Shown piece by piece: positions 38,638 to 48,857 of a stretch of DNA of 64,000 bases. Position numbers and translations under genes: made by a program. This DNA is from Acinetobacter sp. ANC 4648 (lineage in GTDB: Bacteria; Pseudomonadota; Gammaproteobacteria; Pseudomonadales; Moraxellaceae), in assembly GCF_002135345.1 (NCBI RefSeq), contig NZ_NEGI01000005.1:62001-126000 (forward strand), written 5' to 3'. The notes beneath the pieces were generated by a model. The model did not search any database. It had not been told where the DNA came from and saw nothing but the letters and a program-made list of their open reading frames with translations. Position 1 is the first letter of the stretch, and each line of letters starts with the position of its first letter.

Positions 38638-39209
38638 AGATTAGATTTATCTTGGGTTTGATATTTATGCTGTAATTGTTTAAATATCTCTGTAGTTTGA
38701 AATTGATGTAAAAAATCACTGGTTCCTAACGGAAAAGCTGACTCAACAATTTCGCCACGGTAATACGCCTCGCGTAATGGTGTTGCAGAAATAGACCCCT
38801 TTAAACTCTCTAATTTCAACATTTCCCACTCAGGAAATAATTGCAGATAATAAGAAGACTCATCCTTAAAGTGTCCAATGAGACCAATTTTATCTTCCAA
38901 TTCCACCCGCGCTGCAACCTGATTTTTCACCAGTTTGATCCATTTCACATCATTGTAGACATCAATAAGATGAACAAACTGAATTCGCTTTTGATCGCTT
39001 TCCGAAAAATTAGATAAAATCATCTGTTCACGCTCTAAAGCAGTAAATGGATTTTTAGTATTACGCTCATCCTGAGCTGAACCCAAAGCCAAAATAATCT
39101 TATAGCTTTGTTCTAATGCGATTTTTATCGTTTGCATGTGGGCCAAATGAAAAGGCTGAAAACGACCAATATAGATAAGATAATCGAAGTTATATTTCAT
39201 AAAATCCAT
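38634..39209 (-). CDS. nadM: Nicotinamide-nucleotide adenylyltransferase-like protein (NadM type)
   Basis: 191 residues of the cytidylyltransferase-like fold. The nucleotide-binding HxxH lies in IGRFQPFHLAHMQTIKIAL, and the late motif is SISATPLREAYYRG. This is the NadM-type NMN adenylyltransferase pattern; such enzymes form NAD from NMN and ATP. A Nudix domain, fused in some bacterial NadM proteins, is absent. Nicotinate versus nicotinamide preference cannot be read. The second Met at 39200 is an alternative start. Confidence 0.82.
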   Translation of the reverse strand: MDFMKYNFDYLIYIGRFQPFHLAHMQTIKIALEQSYKIILALGSAQDERNTKNPFTALEREQMILSNFSESDQKRIQFVHLIDVYNDVKWIKLVKNQVAARVELEDKIGLIGHFKDESSYYLQLFPEWEMLKLESLKGSISATPLREAYYRGEIVESAFPLGTSDFLHQFQTTEIFKQLQHKYQTQDKSNL

Positions 39210-39299
39210 TTTTTATGAACTCATCAGTTGCAACAGAAAATTAAATATGCGACATAATAAGGTCATAAATAGTATTCGGTTTAAAGAAAGGATAGTACG

Positions 39300-40100
39300 A
39301 TGACACTCAGTTGTATTCAACAACCACATCAACATTTAGATGCAAAATTAGAAGATGGCGTACTGACTTTAGCTATTCAGCGTGCTGAAGCAAAGAATGC
39401 ATTGTATGGTGAACTTTATTTATGGATTGCTCAAGCCTTAGATGAAGCTGATCAGGATAAAGACGTGCGTGTCACCATTTTACGGGGTGCTGATGCAGAT
39501 TTCACTGCAGGCAATGACATGAAAGACTTTATGGCTTTTATTCAAACTCCACAACAAGGTAAAGCCGGTGATGCACCTCCATTCGTGTTATTAAAATCGG
39601 CAGCGCGTTTTTCTAAACCGTTAATTTGTGCTGTCCGCGGTGTGGCGATTGGTATTGGCGTGACGGTATTGTTACATGCAGATTTAGTCTATAGTGATAA
39701 TACTGCCCTATTCCAGATTCCTTTTGTCAGCCTAGGTCTTTCTCCTGAAGGTGCTGCAAGCAAGTTACTGATCCAACAAGCTGGCTATCATAAAGCTGCG
39801 GAACTTCTCTTAACCGCACAGAAATTTAACAGTGAAAAAGCTTTGAATGCAGGTTTAGTTAATAGCATTGAAGCTGATGTTTATGCGCATGCTTTAAAAC
39901 AAGCACAAACGATGGCAGCTTTACCATTGGCATCATTAAAACAAACGAAAGCACTCATGAAACATAATCTTCAGGAAATTGTAGATTGTATTGATCATGA
40001 AGCTGAAATTTTTATGCAACGAGTGAAATCACCAGAAATGGCTGAAGCACTTTCAGCCTTTATGCAAAAACGTAAACCTGATTTTGCACAATTCAATTAA
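39300..40100 (+). CDS. Enoyl-CoA hydratase/isomerase family protein
   Basis: 266-residue crotonase-fold protein. The oxyanion-hole blocks are ADFTAGNDMKDFM and VRGVAIGIGVTVLLHADLVY, followed by FVSLGLSPEGAASKLL with Glu in the catalytic region. It probably acts in fatty acid or aromatic acid oxidation; the precise substrate is unknown. It has a GAAAGGATAG site and ends at a terminator. Confidence 0.9.
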   Translation: MTLSCIQQPHQHLDAKLEDGVLTLAIQRAEAKNALYGELYLWIAQALDEADQDKDVRVTILRGADADFTAGNDMKDFMAFIQTPQQGKAGDAPPFVLLKSAARFSKPLICAVRGVAIGIGVTVLLHADLVYSDNTALFQIPFVSLGLSPEGAASKLLIQQAGYHKAAELLLTAQKFNSEKALNAGLVNSIEADVYAHALKQAQTMAALPLASLKQTKALMKHNLQEIVDCIDHEAEIFMQRVKSPEMAEALSAFMQKRKPDFAQFN

Positions 40101-40120
40101 TTTATTCTGCTTATGCATAA

Positions 40121-40156
40121 AAAACCACTGAGTGATGAAAATTACTGAGTGGTTTT
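40121..40156 (+). terminator. Terminator after enoyl-CoA hydratase gene
   Basis: AAAACCACT at 40121-40129 pairs with 40148-40156, with a further short inner pairing interrupted by one mismatch. Confidence 0.75.
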
Positions 40157-40207
40157 ATATTTTATAGTACGCTTAAACAAGCAATGTTTAAAATCTGAGT
40201 AATAAAT

Positions 40208-40969
40208 ATGACTAATCCAACTCAAACTGATAAAAAACGTTATTACGAACCTGCTCCGCAGGATATTGATGTTGATAACTTTAAAAAAGTGCTTGAAAGC
40301 CGTCGTTCGGTGCGTAAATTTACCAACAAAGCCATTCCTGCTGACATTTTAGATGCTTGTTTAGATCTTGCTTTATTAGCACCCAACTCCTCTAATTTAC
40401 AACCTTGGACTTTTTATGTCGTGCAATCAGCAGGGAAGAAAAAACAACTGATTAAAGCTTGTTTGAGTCAGTTGGCTGCAAAAACAGCATCTGAGTTAAT
40501 TGTATGCGTAGCCCGTACAGACCGGATTGATGAAATGGCGAAAAAGAATATTAGTGAGTTTCCTTTCCCAGAAGCACCTGCAACCGTACAAAAATATTAT
40601 CGTTTTATTCCATATAATTATAAAACAGGATATTTAAACGCACTCGGTAACTTTAAGAAAGTTGCTTTTAAAGTAGTACGCCAATTTAATCAACAATTAC
40701 CTGTGACTGCTTTTAATCCAGCAGATGCAAAGCTTTGGGCAAGCAAGACCACCGCATTAGCATGTGAAAATTTTGTACTTGCTTTACGTGCTTATGGATT
40801 TGATAGTTGCATGATGGAAGGTTTTGACGAACCTTTGGTCGGTAAAATCTTAAACTTGGGTAATCAAGAATATCCGGTGATGGTGATTGCTGCGGGTGAA
40901 CGAGCTAAAGATGGCGTGTTCTTTCCACAATATCGTTTTGACCGTGATTTATTTATTCAGAAAGTATAA
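40208..40969 (+). CDS. Nitroreductase family protein
   Basis: 253-residue flavin (FMN) oxidoreductase. SRRSVRKF near residue 30 is the FMN phosphate motif, LLAPNSSNLQPWTFYVV the second FMN contact, and CMMEGFDE the late block. These enzymes use NAD(P)H to reduce nitro- or quinone-type compounds; the natural substrate is unknown. It converges on the YqfO-like gene with only 16 bases between stops. Confidence 0.92.
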   Translation: MTNPTQTDKKRYYEPAPQDIDVDNFKKVLESRRSVRKFTNKAIPADILDACLDLALLAPNSSNLQPWTFYVVQSAGKKKQLIKACLSQLAAKTASELIVCVARTDRIDEMAKKNISEFPFPEAPATVQKYYRFIPYNYKTGYLNALGNFKKVAFKVVRQFNQQLPVTAFNPADAKLWASKTTALACENFVLALRAYGFDSCMMEGFDEPLVGKILNLGNQEYPVMVIAAGERAKDGVFFPQYRFDRDLFIQKV

Positions 40970-40985
40970 AACTGCATGAAAATAG

Positions 40986-41300
40986 TTATTCAATTTTAAT
41001 AATTTGAATAAACTCAAAAGCAGGCTCTTCATAAGGATGGCTTGCTTTTAAAGCTTCTGCAACTTGTGAAGCTTTATCTTCCGCCACAATGGTTTCGACA
41101 CGCCATTCAGGAATTTGTTCCAATGTATCTAATTCACCAATGAATGGATTTGCACTTTTTACAGGTTTAAATTGTCCTGTTCCTAACACTTGCCATGCAC
41201 AATGTTCATAATTGCCAATACCGCCTGCCCCTGCTTCAAAGATAGCAAATTTGGTGGATTCAATGTGAGATTCGGGAACGTAATAGATAAGTTTAAGCAT
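40986..41300 (-). CDS. YqfO / NIF3 C-terminal-like protein (COG3323)
   Basis: 104 residues resembling the PII-like insertion domain of NIF3/YqfO proteins, encoded alone here. Motifs include FAIFEAGAGGIGNYEHCAWQVLGTGQFKP and the late SHPYEEPAFEF. The fold binds metals in relatives, but no function is established. Start ATG at 41298-41300, alone on its strand. Confidence 0.85.
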   Translation of the reverse strand: MLKLIYYVPESHIESTKFAIFEAGAGGIGNYEHCAWQVLGTGQFKPVKSANPFIGELDTLEQIPEWRVETIVAEDKASQVAEALKASHPYEEPAFEFIQIIKIE

Positions 41301-41374
41301 TGGATTTAATATATGTAAAATTCATCTAATACTAATTTATACTAAATCAATTACAAATAAACTAAAAATTAGCA

Positions 41375-41968
41375 ATGGCTAAAACATTTGAACAACTATG
41401 GCATTTTTATTTCCCAAATAAAGTGCCTGCAAGAAATTTAATTTATCATTATTTTAAAAAATCTTTCATTCGTTTCCATAGCCTGCCACAATCGAAAAGA
41501 TATGCTGAGTCAGTAAAAGAATATAATTTGTTATTAACAAGACAAAATCAAATCATTACTGATTGCTTTGGAATGGATACATCCATTTTTATAGTGACTA
41601 CTAAACATTTTTATCATATAAATGGACACCCTCTATTTAATATTCAAAAGTCTCTTCAATACAATCTAATCCCAACTCTTGCAATCAATTTACACTTAGC
41701 CGTACCCGATTATTACAACGATGCATCAGATAAAGATCTATTTATAATGCCTTTCTATGTTAAAACTATTTGGCAACCCAATATTCATAACGATTTACTC
41801 ACAAAAATAGCAGATGACAAAACTTCGGCTTTATTTATTTCCTTTGAGAAAAATATCATTGTTGCACCATATGATGGCGGTATAGATTTTATTATCCAAG
41901 ATAAATATTTAAAACAGCATTTAAAAGAAAAGTATAAGGACTGGTTACCTCCACAAGATAACGATTAG
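41375..41968 (+). CDS. DUF3885 domain-containing protein
   Basis: 197 residues. The C-terminal block VAPYDGGIDFII followed by KYKDWLPP matches DUF3885, a family of uncharacterised proteins sometimes found with toxin-immunity loci. No toxin gene is adjacent here, so that link is not supported. No signal peptide or membrane helix is seen. The protein is rich in aromatics and His. The ribosome site is weak. Confidence 0.75.
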   Translation: MAKTFEQLWHFYFPNKVPARNLIYHYFKKSFIRFHSLPQSKRYAESVKEYNLLLTRQNQIITDCFGMDTSIFIVTTKHFYHINGHPLFNIQKSLQYNLIPTLAINLHLAVPDYYNDASDKDLFIMPFYVKTIWQPNIHNDLLTKIADDKTSALFISFEKNIIVAPYDGGIDFIIQDKYLKQHLKEKYKDWLPPQDND

Positions 41969-41970
41969 TA

Positions 41971-41996
41971 AAAAAACCGCATCACAGTGGCTTTTC
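41971..41996. terminator. Weak bidirectional hairpin
   Basis: CCGC/GTGG core flanked by A-rich and T-rich runs, with one mismatch and one G-T pair, between the DUF3885 gene and the miniprotein gene. Confidence 0.45.
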
Positions 41997-41998
41997 TA

Positions 41999-42127
41999 TT
42001 AAATATTCAACATATACCCCAAGATCACAAATAACACTTGTAATCCAACAACCATACTAAACAACATCCAACCTTTTTGGCGAAGTGCCACTTTATCAAT
42101 ACTTGAATAATTAACTGTTTTTATCAT
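41999..42127 (-). CDS. 42-residue single-pass membrane miniprotein
   Basis: An ORF too short for usual ORF callers. From the ATG at 42125-42127 it encodes 42 residues: a short polar N-terminus (MIKTVNYSSIDKVALRQK) then a hydrophobic helix (GWMLFSMVVGLQVLFVILGY) and MLNI. A strong GAGGTG ribosome site lies five bases before the ATG, the best argument that it is translated. It is a lone gene between the DUF3885 gene and purL. Topology is expected N-in. The partner and function are unknown. Confidence 0.72.
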   Translation of the reverse strand: MIKTVNYSSIDKVALRQKGWMLFSMVVGLQVLFVILGYMLNI

Positions 42128-42263
42128 TTTGTCACCTCATTCTTTGACTTAGCATTGAATATATTTGGAGCAAAACATTTATCCTTATATCCCTAATTTA
42201 ACTGATGCAAAAAATAAACCAAATTTTCAACTGTAACTATTTATTCTCAACATATAGACCAAA

Positions 42264-42287
42264 AAAAAGCCCCTTACGGAGCTTTTT
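42264..42287 (-). terminator. Terminator of purL
   Basis: AAAAAGC (42264-42270) pairs with GCTTTTT (42281-42287), with a GG/CC core and a four-base loop. On the minus strand it is followed by T8. Confidence 0.85.
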
Positions 42288-42303
42288 CAAAGCAATCTTT
42301 CAA

Positions 42304-45300
42304 TTAACCAATAAATTTACGTGCATTACGGAACATACGCAACCATGCACCATCTTCAGTCCATTCTTCAGGTTTCCAAGAATGTTGAAGAGCGCGGAAG
42401 TTACGTTCAGGGTGCGGCATCATAATCGTTGCACGACCATCTTTAGACGTCACACCTGAAATTGCATCTGGTGAACCATTCGGATTCATTGGGTATTGTT
42501 GTGTTGCATTACCAAAGCTATCGACATAACGTAAAATCACTTGGTTACCTGCATTCAATGCAGCAATGTTCGCTTCTGGTGCAACCACACGGCCTTCGCC
42601 ATGCGCAACTGCGATTGGTAAAATCGAACCTTCCATGTCTTGCAACAAGACTGAATTCGATTTTTCAACACGTACATTCACTGCACGTGCTTCAAACATT
42701 TCCGAAGTATTACGGTGGAAACGTGGCCAAGCATCCGCACCCGGAATGAGCGGTGCAAGTTGTGACAACATTTGACAACCGTTACAAATACCTAAAGAGA
42801 AGGTTTCATCACGGTTAAAGAATTTTTCAAATTGATCACGAAGCTTCGGATTGAACAGAACTGATTTTGCCCAACCACCACCAGCACCCATGACATCACC
42901 GTAAGAGAAACCGCCACAAGCCACTAGACCTTCAAAATCGTCTAAATCGATACGACCTGCAAGTAAATCACTCATGTGAACATCAACTGTAGTGAAACCC
43001 ACTTTATCAAATGCCGCTGCCATTTCAACATGACCATTTACACCCTGTTCACGTAAAATCACCATGTTCGGGCGACGTGAATTGATATATGGCGCTTCAA
43101 TTTCTTCGTTTAAATCAAATGTCGGTTGTGCGATTAAACCTTTATGTTCTTTGTTAGCAATCAAACTATATTCTTGATCTGCAGTCTCTACATTGTCACG
43201 TAAGCGCTGAATTTGATACGACACTTCAGTCCACGCTTGTTGCAATTCAGTACGGCCTAAATTCAAACCATTTACAGTTAAAGCATCAGTTGTATTCACT
43301 GTGCCCACAACCGTGATTGCATCTTTCAATGTAGAAGCTGCAACTTCAGCTTGAAGTTCAACCCAATCAGCTACAGTGATTTGTAATACTGCACCAATTT
43401 CTTCAGCAAATAAGCTTTCAATTGTTTGATCTTCAAGTGCCACACCCAAGCGTGAAGCAAACATCATTTCAGTAATTGTTGCCAACAAACCGCCATCACC
43501 AATGTCATGGTAAGCTTTGATTAAGCCACGGTTGTTCCAATCTTGCACTAAAGCAAAGAATGCTTTGAAGTCATCAAAACTATCAACATCTGGCGTGATT
43601 GAACCAATTGCTTTATAGACTTGTGCAAGGATCGAACCACCTAAACGGAATTGCCCTTTAGATAAATCGATACGAACAAGGACTGAATCAAGATTTTTTA
43701 ATTCAGGCGTCATTGTCTGACGAACATCAAGTACTGGTGCAAATGCAGTAATTACCCCTGTCATTGGTGAAGTTACAGATTTATCTTCACCTTCATCATT
43801 CCAAGTGGTACGCATAGAAAGTGAATCTTTACCGACGGGAATCGCAATACCCAACGCAGGACACATTTCCATACCGATGGCTTTCACACCTTCAAATAAA
43901 GCTTGATCTTCACCTTGTTGCCCCGCTGCTGCCATCCAGTTTGCCGATAATTTAATATCACTAATCTGGTCAATACGAGAACACATAATGTTTGAAATTG
44001 ACTCAGCCACTGCTAAACGTGCAGAAGCTGCAGGATTTAACAATGCCACAGGTGGACGTTCACCCATTGCCATCGCTTCACCGGTGAAGCCTTGTAAACT
44101 TGTGGTCGTTACTGCTGCATCTGCAACAGGAACCTGCCAAGGGCCAACCATTTGGTCACGTGCAACCATACCCGTAATCGAACGGTCACCAATGGTAATC
44201 AAGAACGATTTAGATGCAACTGTTGGATTTTTCAAGACACGGTAAATCGCCTCTTTTAAATCGACAACTTTAGCTGCATTAAAATCATCACCTTGACGAT
44301 CAATTGTTTCGTACGAACGTTGCATGCGAGGTGTACCACCCAACATGACTTGCATTGGCATATCAACAGCTTTGTTGCCAAATAATGGGTCTTCAACTGT
44401 TAAATGACGTGCTTCAGTTGCTTCACCCAATACTGCAAACGGACAGCGTTCACGTGCACAGATTGATTCAAATAATTCTAAAGAACTTGGACGAATCGCC
44501 AATACATAACGTTCCTGAGCTTCATTCGACCAGATTTCCATTGGAGACATGCCTGGCTCTAATGACGGAATCTTACGAAGATCAAGTACTGCACCGAGTT
44601 CATGGTCATTTACCAGCTCAGGCATAGCATTGGAAACACCACCCGCACCCACGTCATGTACAGACACGATTGGGTTAAAGTCTTCCATACGCCAGCAGGT
44701 ATCAATCACTTCTTGGCAGCGGCGTTCCATTTCTGGATTTTCACGTTGTACCGAAGCAAAATCGAGGTTTTCACCGAGTTTGCCACTGTCTACAGAAGAT
44801 GCAGCCCCACCGCCTAAACCGATGAGCATTGCAGGGCCACCCAAAACAATGAGTAAATCACCTGGTTGAATCGCATCTTTTTCGACATGATCAGGACGAA
44901 TATTACCGTAACCGCCAGCAATCATAATTGGTTTATGGAAACCTTTTACATCACCATTTACGTTTTGTTCGAATGTACGGAAGTAACCATTTAAAGCAGG
45001 GCGACCAAATTCGTTATTAAATGCAGCACCACCTAAAGGACCATCAATCATGATCTGAAGTGGAGATGCCATACGCGATGGTTTACCGTAATTATCTTCC
45101 CAAGGTTGTTCAAAACCAGGAATATTTAAGTTTGAAACGGTAAAAGCCGTTAAACCTGCTTTAGGTTTACCACCACGACCTGTTGCACCCTCATCACGAA
45201 TTTCACCACCGGAACCCGTAGCAGCACCAGCAAATGGTGCAATTGCGGTTGGATGGTTATGTGTTTCCACTTTCATTAAGATATGAGCAGCTTGACTCTT

Positions 45301-46137
45301 ATATTTATAAACGTGACGACCATTTTCATCTGCTTTTGGATAAAAACGTTGTGTATCAAAACCTACAATGACTGAAGCATTGTCTTTATAAGCAGACAAT
45401 ACATCTGTTGGTGATTCTTTATAGGTATTTTTAATCATTTGGAACAATGATAAAGGTTGTTTTTTACCATCAATGGTCCACTCTGAACCAAAAATTTTAT
45501 GACGGCAATGCTCAGAGTTTGCTTGCGCAAACATCATCAACTCGATGTCATTTGGGTTACGACCCATTTTTATAAAAGCTTCAGTCAGGTAATCAATTTC
45601 TTCCATTGATAACGCAAAACCGAATTCATTATTGGCCTTAACTAAAGCCTCTTTACCTTGACCTAAAATATCAATTGAGTTCAAAGGCTTGGGTGCTGTT
45701 TCTAAAAACAATGCCGCAGCATCATCAATATGATTGAAAACGCTTTCTGTCATACGATCATGTAAGACTTGTTTTACTTCATGGGTGATTTCAGAAACAC
45801 CTTTTAAAGTAAACAAAACACCGCGTTCTAGGCGGTGTATCGGCGTATTACAGTTGGCAAAAATATCAGTCGCTTTTGATGACCACGGAGAAATAGTTCC
45901 CAAACGTGGTGTCACTAAAATCTGGACTTCATCACTTGCTACTTGGCGTAATTCAAACGATTCACCATCATTTAAAAGCTGTAATGCTGATTGCTGTTGT
46001 TGCTCGTTGAGCGCTTGGTCAAACAGATAAACCCATTGGCTATCGCAAGATTGAACCGAACTAATTGACGATAAACGTGATAATAGTTGAGTTTTCTTAA
46101 AGGTAGAATGTGCTGATGCACCGGCCACGATAAACAT
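42304..46137 (-). CDS. purL: Phosphoribosylformylglycinamidine synthase
   Basis: Fourth step of purine synthesis: FGAR plus glutamine plus ATP gives FGAM. A large single-chain PurL of 1277 residues with N-terminal, two synthetase-like halves and a C-terminal glutamine amidotransferase domain. Motifs include [32 protein letters not shown], the glutaminase nucleophile in [12 protein letters not shown], and MPHPERNF. I use the ATG at 46135-46137 ([11 protein letters not shown]), since the longer frame to 46182 adds a Pro/Arg-rich tail that looks untranslated. It is monocistronic. Confidence 0.96.
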   Translation of the reverse strand: MFIVAGASAHSTFKKTQLLSRLSSISSVQSCDSQWVYLFDQALNEQQQQSALQLLNDGESFELRQVASDEVQILVTPRLGTISPWSSKATDIFANCNTPIHRLERGVLFTLKGVSEITHEVKQVLHDRMTESVFNHIDDAAALFLETAPKPLNSIDILGQGKEALVKANNEFGFALSMEEIDYLTEAFIKMGRNPNDIELMMFAQANSEHCRHKIFGSEWTIDGKKQPLSLFQMIKNTYKESPTDVLSAYKDNASVIVGFDTQRFYPKADENGRHVYKYKSQAAHILMKVETHNHPTAIAPFAGAATGSGGEIRDEGATGRGGKPKAGLTAFTVSNLNIPGFEQPWEDNYGKPSRMASPLQIMIDGPLGGAAFNNEFGRPALNGYFRTFEQNVNGDVKGFHKPIMIAGGYGNIRPDHVEKDAIQPGDLLIVLGGPAMLIGLGGGAASSVDSGKLGENLDFASVQRENPEMERRCQEVIDTCWRMEDFNPIVSVHDVGAGGVSNAMPELVNDHELGAVLDLRKIPSLEPGMSPMEIWSNEAQERYVLAIRPSSLELFESICARERCPFAVLGEATEARHLTVEDPLFGNKAVDMPMQVMLGGTPRMQRSYETIDRQGDDFNAAKVVDLKEAIYRVLKNPTVASKSFLITIGDRSITGMVARDQMVGPWQVPVADAAVTTTSLQGFTGEAMAMGERPPVALLNPAASARLAVAESISNIMCSRIDQISDIKLSANWMAAAGQQGEDQALFEGVKAIGMEMCPALGIAIPVGKDSLSMRTTWNDEGEDKSVTSPMTGVITAFAPVLDVRQTMTPELKNLDSVLVRIDLSKGQFRLGGSILAQVYKAIGSITPDVDSFDDFKAFFALVQDWNNRGLIKAYHDIGDGGLLATITEMMFASRLGVALEDQTIESLFAEEIGAVLQITVADWVELQAEVAASTLKDAITVVGTVNTTDALTVNGLNLGRTELQQAWTEVSYQIQRLRDNVETADQEYSLIANKEHKGLIAQPTFDLNEEIEAPYINSRRPNMVILREQGVNGHVEMAAAFDKVGFTTVDVHMSDLLAGRIDLDDFEGLVACGGFSYGDVMGAGGGWAKSVLFNPKLRDQFEKFFNRDETFSLGICNGCQMLSQLAPLIPGADAWPRFHRNTSEMFEARAVNVRVEKSNSVLLQDMEGSILPIAVAHGEGRVVAPEANIAALNAGNQVILRYVDSFGNATQQYPMNPNGSPDAISGVTSKDGRATIMMPHPERNFRALQHSWKPEEWTEDGAWLRMFRNARKFIG

Positions 46138-46542
46138 GCTGATTTTAGCTCCACGGGCAGGTCTAGGACAACCATACCGCAAGTGACTTGAAGAGAGCGC
46201 ATATTCTACTGTGAAAGCATATTTTCAGCTAGTCATATCCACTTTAAAAAAATGACTTTTATTGCTTGAAGCCTTTTTATTTACATCAAATATCATATTT
46301 TTTAAGTAATTTTTAACAAATATTTTATTTAAATGAAAAAATCGACTCATCTATACGATGATTTTCTGTAATCTAAACATCACTTATCAGTATAAATTCT
46401 CACCAACAAGCAATACAGTATCAACATCAATATACTATTTTCAATATCGATGTTGGTACGAATACAACTTAATCCACTTAACTCTATTGTTCACCAAATC
46501 ATTCACTCGCTATGATGCAAATGACTTTAAACAACGGTTTAA
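46138..46542. other. Intergenic region upstream of purL
   Basis: 405 bases. It should contain the purL promoter and leader. I see a weak 7-bp dyad (CAACATC at 46422-46428, GATGTTG at 46449-46455) and no RNA gene. A 62-codon plus-strand frame at 46358-46546 has no ribosome site or protein-like composition and is judged spurious. Confidence 0.55.
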
Positions 46543-46926
46543 TTAACTTTCAATTTTATCGAATTGACGATCTTTTAAACTCAGATTACCTCGCACAATA
46601 TCGGAGAGCATTCGCCAATCTGAAATAAAACTATATAAAGGCTGTTTAAAGCTTGCTGGCTTATTCTTTTCAAATACAAAATGTCCAACCCATGCGCAAG
46701 CGTAGCCTGAAACTAATCCATAAATAAAATACTTAGGCTGACGCTGGCGAATAGCTTTGCTAAAAAAATAAATGCCAACACTACTTCCAACCGCATGCAA
46801 ACGTCGGCTCATAATATTGCGATGTTCGGTGAGGTAAAAACGGTAAAATTCTGAATAATTTTTAATAGGCAGCTGAAATTGTCGCTCTGGAACTAAAGCT
46901 TGTTTTGGTTCGACTTGTGCATTCAT
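46543..46926 (-). CDS. DUF962 / Mpo1-like membrane protein
   Basis: 127 residues. The pattern EHRNIMSRRLHAVGSSVG, then two hydrophobic segments, then WVGHFVFEKNKPASFKQPLYSFISDWRM is the DUF962 signature. In yeast Mpo1 of this family is an Fe-dependent dioxygenase acting on 2-hydroxy fatty acids. The His residues of RLH and GHF fit metal binding. The bacterial substrate is unknown. It is alone on its strand. Confidence 0.9.
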   Translation of the reverse strand: MNAQVEPKQALVPERQFQLPIKNYSEFYRFYLTEHRNIMSRRLHAVGSSVGIYFFSKAIRQRQPKYFIYGLVSGYACAWVGHFVFEKNKPASFKQPLYSFISDWRMLSDIVRGNLSLKDRQFDKIES

Positions 46927-47190
46927 CTTGATCTTCCTGATTCGTTTGTATTACTTATTAAGATCACAATAATGCAGTTTTCGGCTAAATAAAAGCCAAT
47001 TTAATAATACTCATCTTAGAAAGTTAACAAAGTTCAAGCAAATTCCATATCGCTCATGTGCAGTTGATCGCGTGAATTGCGTTACAATACAAAAGCTCAC
47101 AGATAAGACTGAGATAGAGAAAACATTTATCCCTTTGTTATTATTTATTATAATTTTTTATAAGCTGCATATAATTTTTAGGACTTAATC

Positions 47191-48684
47191 ATGGTTGAAG
47201 TTGAATTAAAATTTCAGATTCCCGAAGCGCGACGTAATGCAATACTTAAAGCCATAGACCCGAAAAAATCTGAAATTATTCAATTACAAGCCAAATATTA
47301 TGATACCGAAGATCGCCAACTGGCACAGCACGGCGTCGCTTTACGTCAACGCTTAGAAGGCACACAATGGGTTCAAACGCTAAAAGCTGCGGGTAAAAGT
47401 CATTTACATCGTTTTGAAGACAACCATGTACTCACTCCCACACCTCATGAGAGTGATATAGATGAAGATATAATAATATGGTCGCCCATACTTGATCTTG
47501 AAATTTATAGGCATAATTCCGAAGCACAAACTATTCTCAAAAATGCTTTAGGTGAAACTCAGCACCCTCTTCAACAACAATTTGAAACTGACATCCAACG
47601 TATCTGTCGTGTAATACAATTTGAAGATGCTGAAATTGAAATTAGTCTCGATATTGGGGAGGTTCGTACAGATTCAGCGCGCCAAGAAATTCATGAAGTT
47701 GAATTTGAACTTAAAACAGGTTCCGTGCAGTCTCTATTGGCATTTAGTTTTGAATGGGTTAAAAAATATCAACTCTGGTTAGATGTACGCAGTAAAGCTG
47801 AATTTGGTAATTTACTGGTAACTCATCAAAAAGTGAGTCCAGCAAAACGAGCGAAAGAGATTCAACTGAATAAAAAAGACTCTGCGGATCAAAATCTCAG
47901 ACTACTCCTCGCTAACCAACTGCAACATCTATTACCGAACATTGCAGCCATATCTGCTCAAGTTGCAACGCCAGAACATATTCAACAAGCACAGACCGCT
48001 TTACATCATTTACATTTAAGCTTGTCTTTATTTAAAGATTGGACTGATACCAAAACCGATAAATGGGCACATCAACTTTCAGCATTTAAAAGCCATTTTG
48101 AAAACTTACAACATTTTGAACATATGCAACGTACTTTAGGTGCTTTATTACAGAATCCCAAAACTGCCGAAAGTCTAGATAAAGATATTTTGTATGCGCA
48201 AGAAAAACTGAACAATTTGGTGAAATCGACGCAAAATGTCCAACATTATTTAGAGTTATTGATGTTCAGTTTAGGTACTTCAGAAAAAACTCAACCGCAT
48301 GATTTAAAATGGTTTGCGCAAAACACCTTACAAACACAATATAAACAGCTACAAGATAGTTTAACTAAAGCAGATCTTACCGATTTTGAAAGTTTAGATG
48401 AGCTTGCTACACACTTAAATGAATTAAAGTTTAGCTTCCCTATTCTCACCAGTATTTACGATGTTAAAAATCTGCAAAAATATAGTAAGTCGTTAAATGA
48501 TGCTCAACAAGCTTCTGAACAATATCAAGTTTTAACCTCGTCCTCTTCTTACTTACAGCAAACTGATCTAGAAGCAAGTGATTGGTTTGCTTTAGGCTGG
48601 CTCACAGCAAAGCAGGAAGCCTATGCAGAAAAACTACTAGAAGCAACCGAACAGTTTTTAATCAGCCGTAAGTTTTTGAAGTAA
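47191..48684 (+). CDS. CYTH-CHAD protein 1 (CYTH intact, CHAD degenerate)
   Basis: 497 residues. The N-terminal CYTH (triphosphate tunnel) domain has the signature E3-x-E5-x-K7, the Lys of TLK (K65), LDIGE near 153-157 and EVEFELK (E169, E171, E173), as in inorganic triphosphatases such as E. coli YgiF. The C-terminal region (about 232-497) matches a CHAD domain by position and length, but the polyphosphate-binding motif is lost: Q265, Q268, H272, H273 and H275 replace the usual H, R, R, R, R. The protein is cytosolic. It is followed by a paralogue in which the reverse holds. Predicted role: triphosphatase. Confidence 0.88.
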   Translation: MVEVELKFQIPEARRNAILKAIDPKKSEIIQLQAKYYDTEDRQLAQHGVALRQRLEGTQWVQTLKAAGKSHLHRFEDNHVLTPTPHESDIDEDIIIWSPILDLEIYRHNSEAQTILKNALGETQHPLQQQFETDIQRICRVIQFEDAEIEISLDIGEVRTDSARQEIHEVEFELKTGSVQSLLAFSFEWVKKYQLWLDVRSKAEFGNLLVTHQKVSPAKRAKEIQLNKKDSADQNLRLLLANQLQHLLPNIAAISAQVATPEHIQQAQTALHHLHLSLSLFKDWTDTKTDKWAHQLSAFKSHFENLQHFEHMQRTLGALLQNPKTAESLDKDILYAQEKLNNLVKSTQNVQHYLELLMFSLGTSEKTQPHDLKWFAQNTLQTQYKQLQDSLTKADLTDFESLDELATHLNELKFSFPILTSIYDVKNLQKYSKSLNDAQQASEQYQVLTSSSSYLQQTDLEASDWFALGWLTAKQEAYAEKLLEATEQFLISRKFLK

Positions 48685-48692
48685 ATATAATC

Positions 48693-48741
48693 TCATTAGA
48701 TCATTTCCTTTCGTTTTAATTAATTGGAAATGATCTAATGA
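48693..48741. repeat. 16-bp perfect inverted repeat between the CYTH-CHAD paralogues
   Basis: TCATTAGATCATTTCC at 48693-48708 pairs perfectly with 48726-48741 across a 17-base loop. It follows the first gene's stop by eight bases and is not followed by a T run. It may be a stabilising or partial terminator hairpin, or a protein-binding dyad. Confidence 0.8.
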
Positions 48742-48857
48742 TTTCATATTAAATGCTGAACAAAAACAACTCAAAAACATTCTTAAAAAAGACTTGTATT
48801 TAATATCGACAGAATAACAATAGAAGTCGAGCTATAAAAAAATTAGGACATGTCACG

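Noticed and set aside
41375-42127. DUF3885 protein and membrane miniprotein as a toxin-antitoxin pair
   Set aside because: The two genes converge on opposite strands and share no operon, which argues against a classical pair.
46358-46546. Plus-strand 62-codon ORF upstream of purL
   Set aside because: No ribosome site, rich in Tyr and Phe with no protein-like pattern, and ends at the neighbouring gene's stop region.
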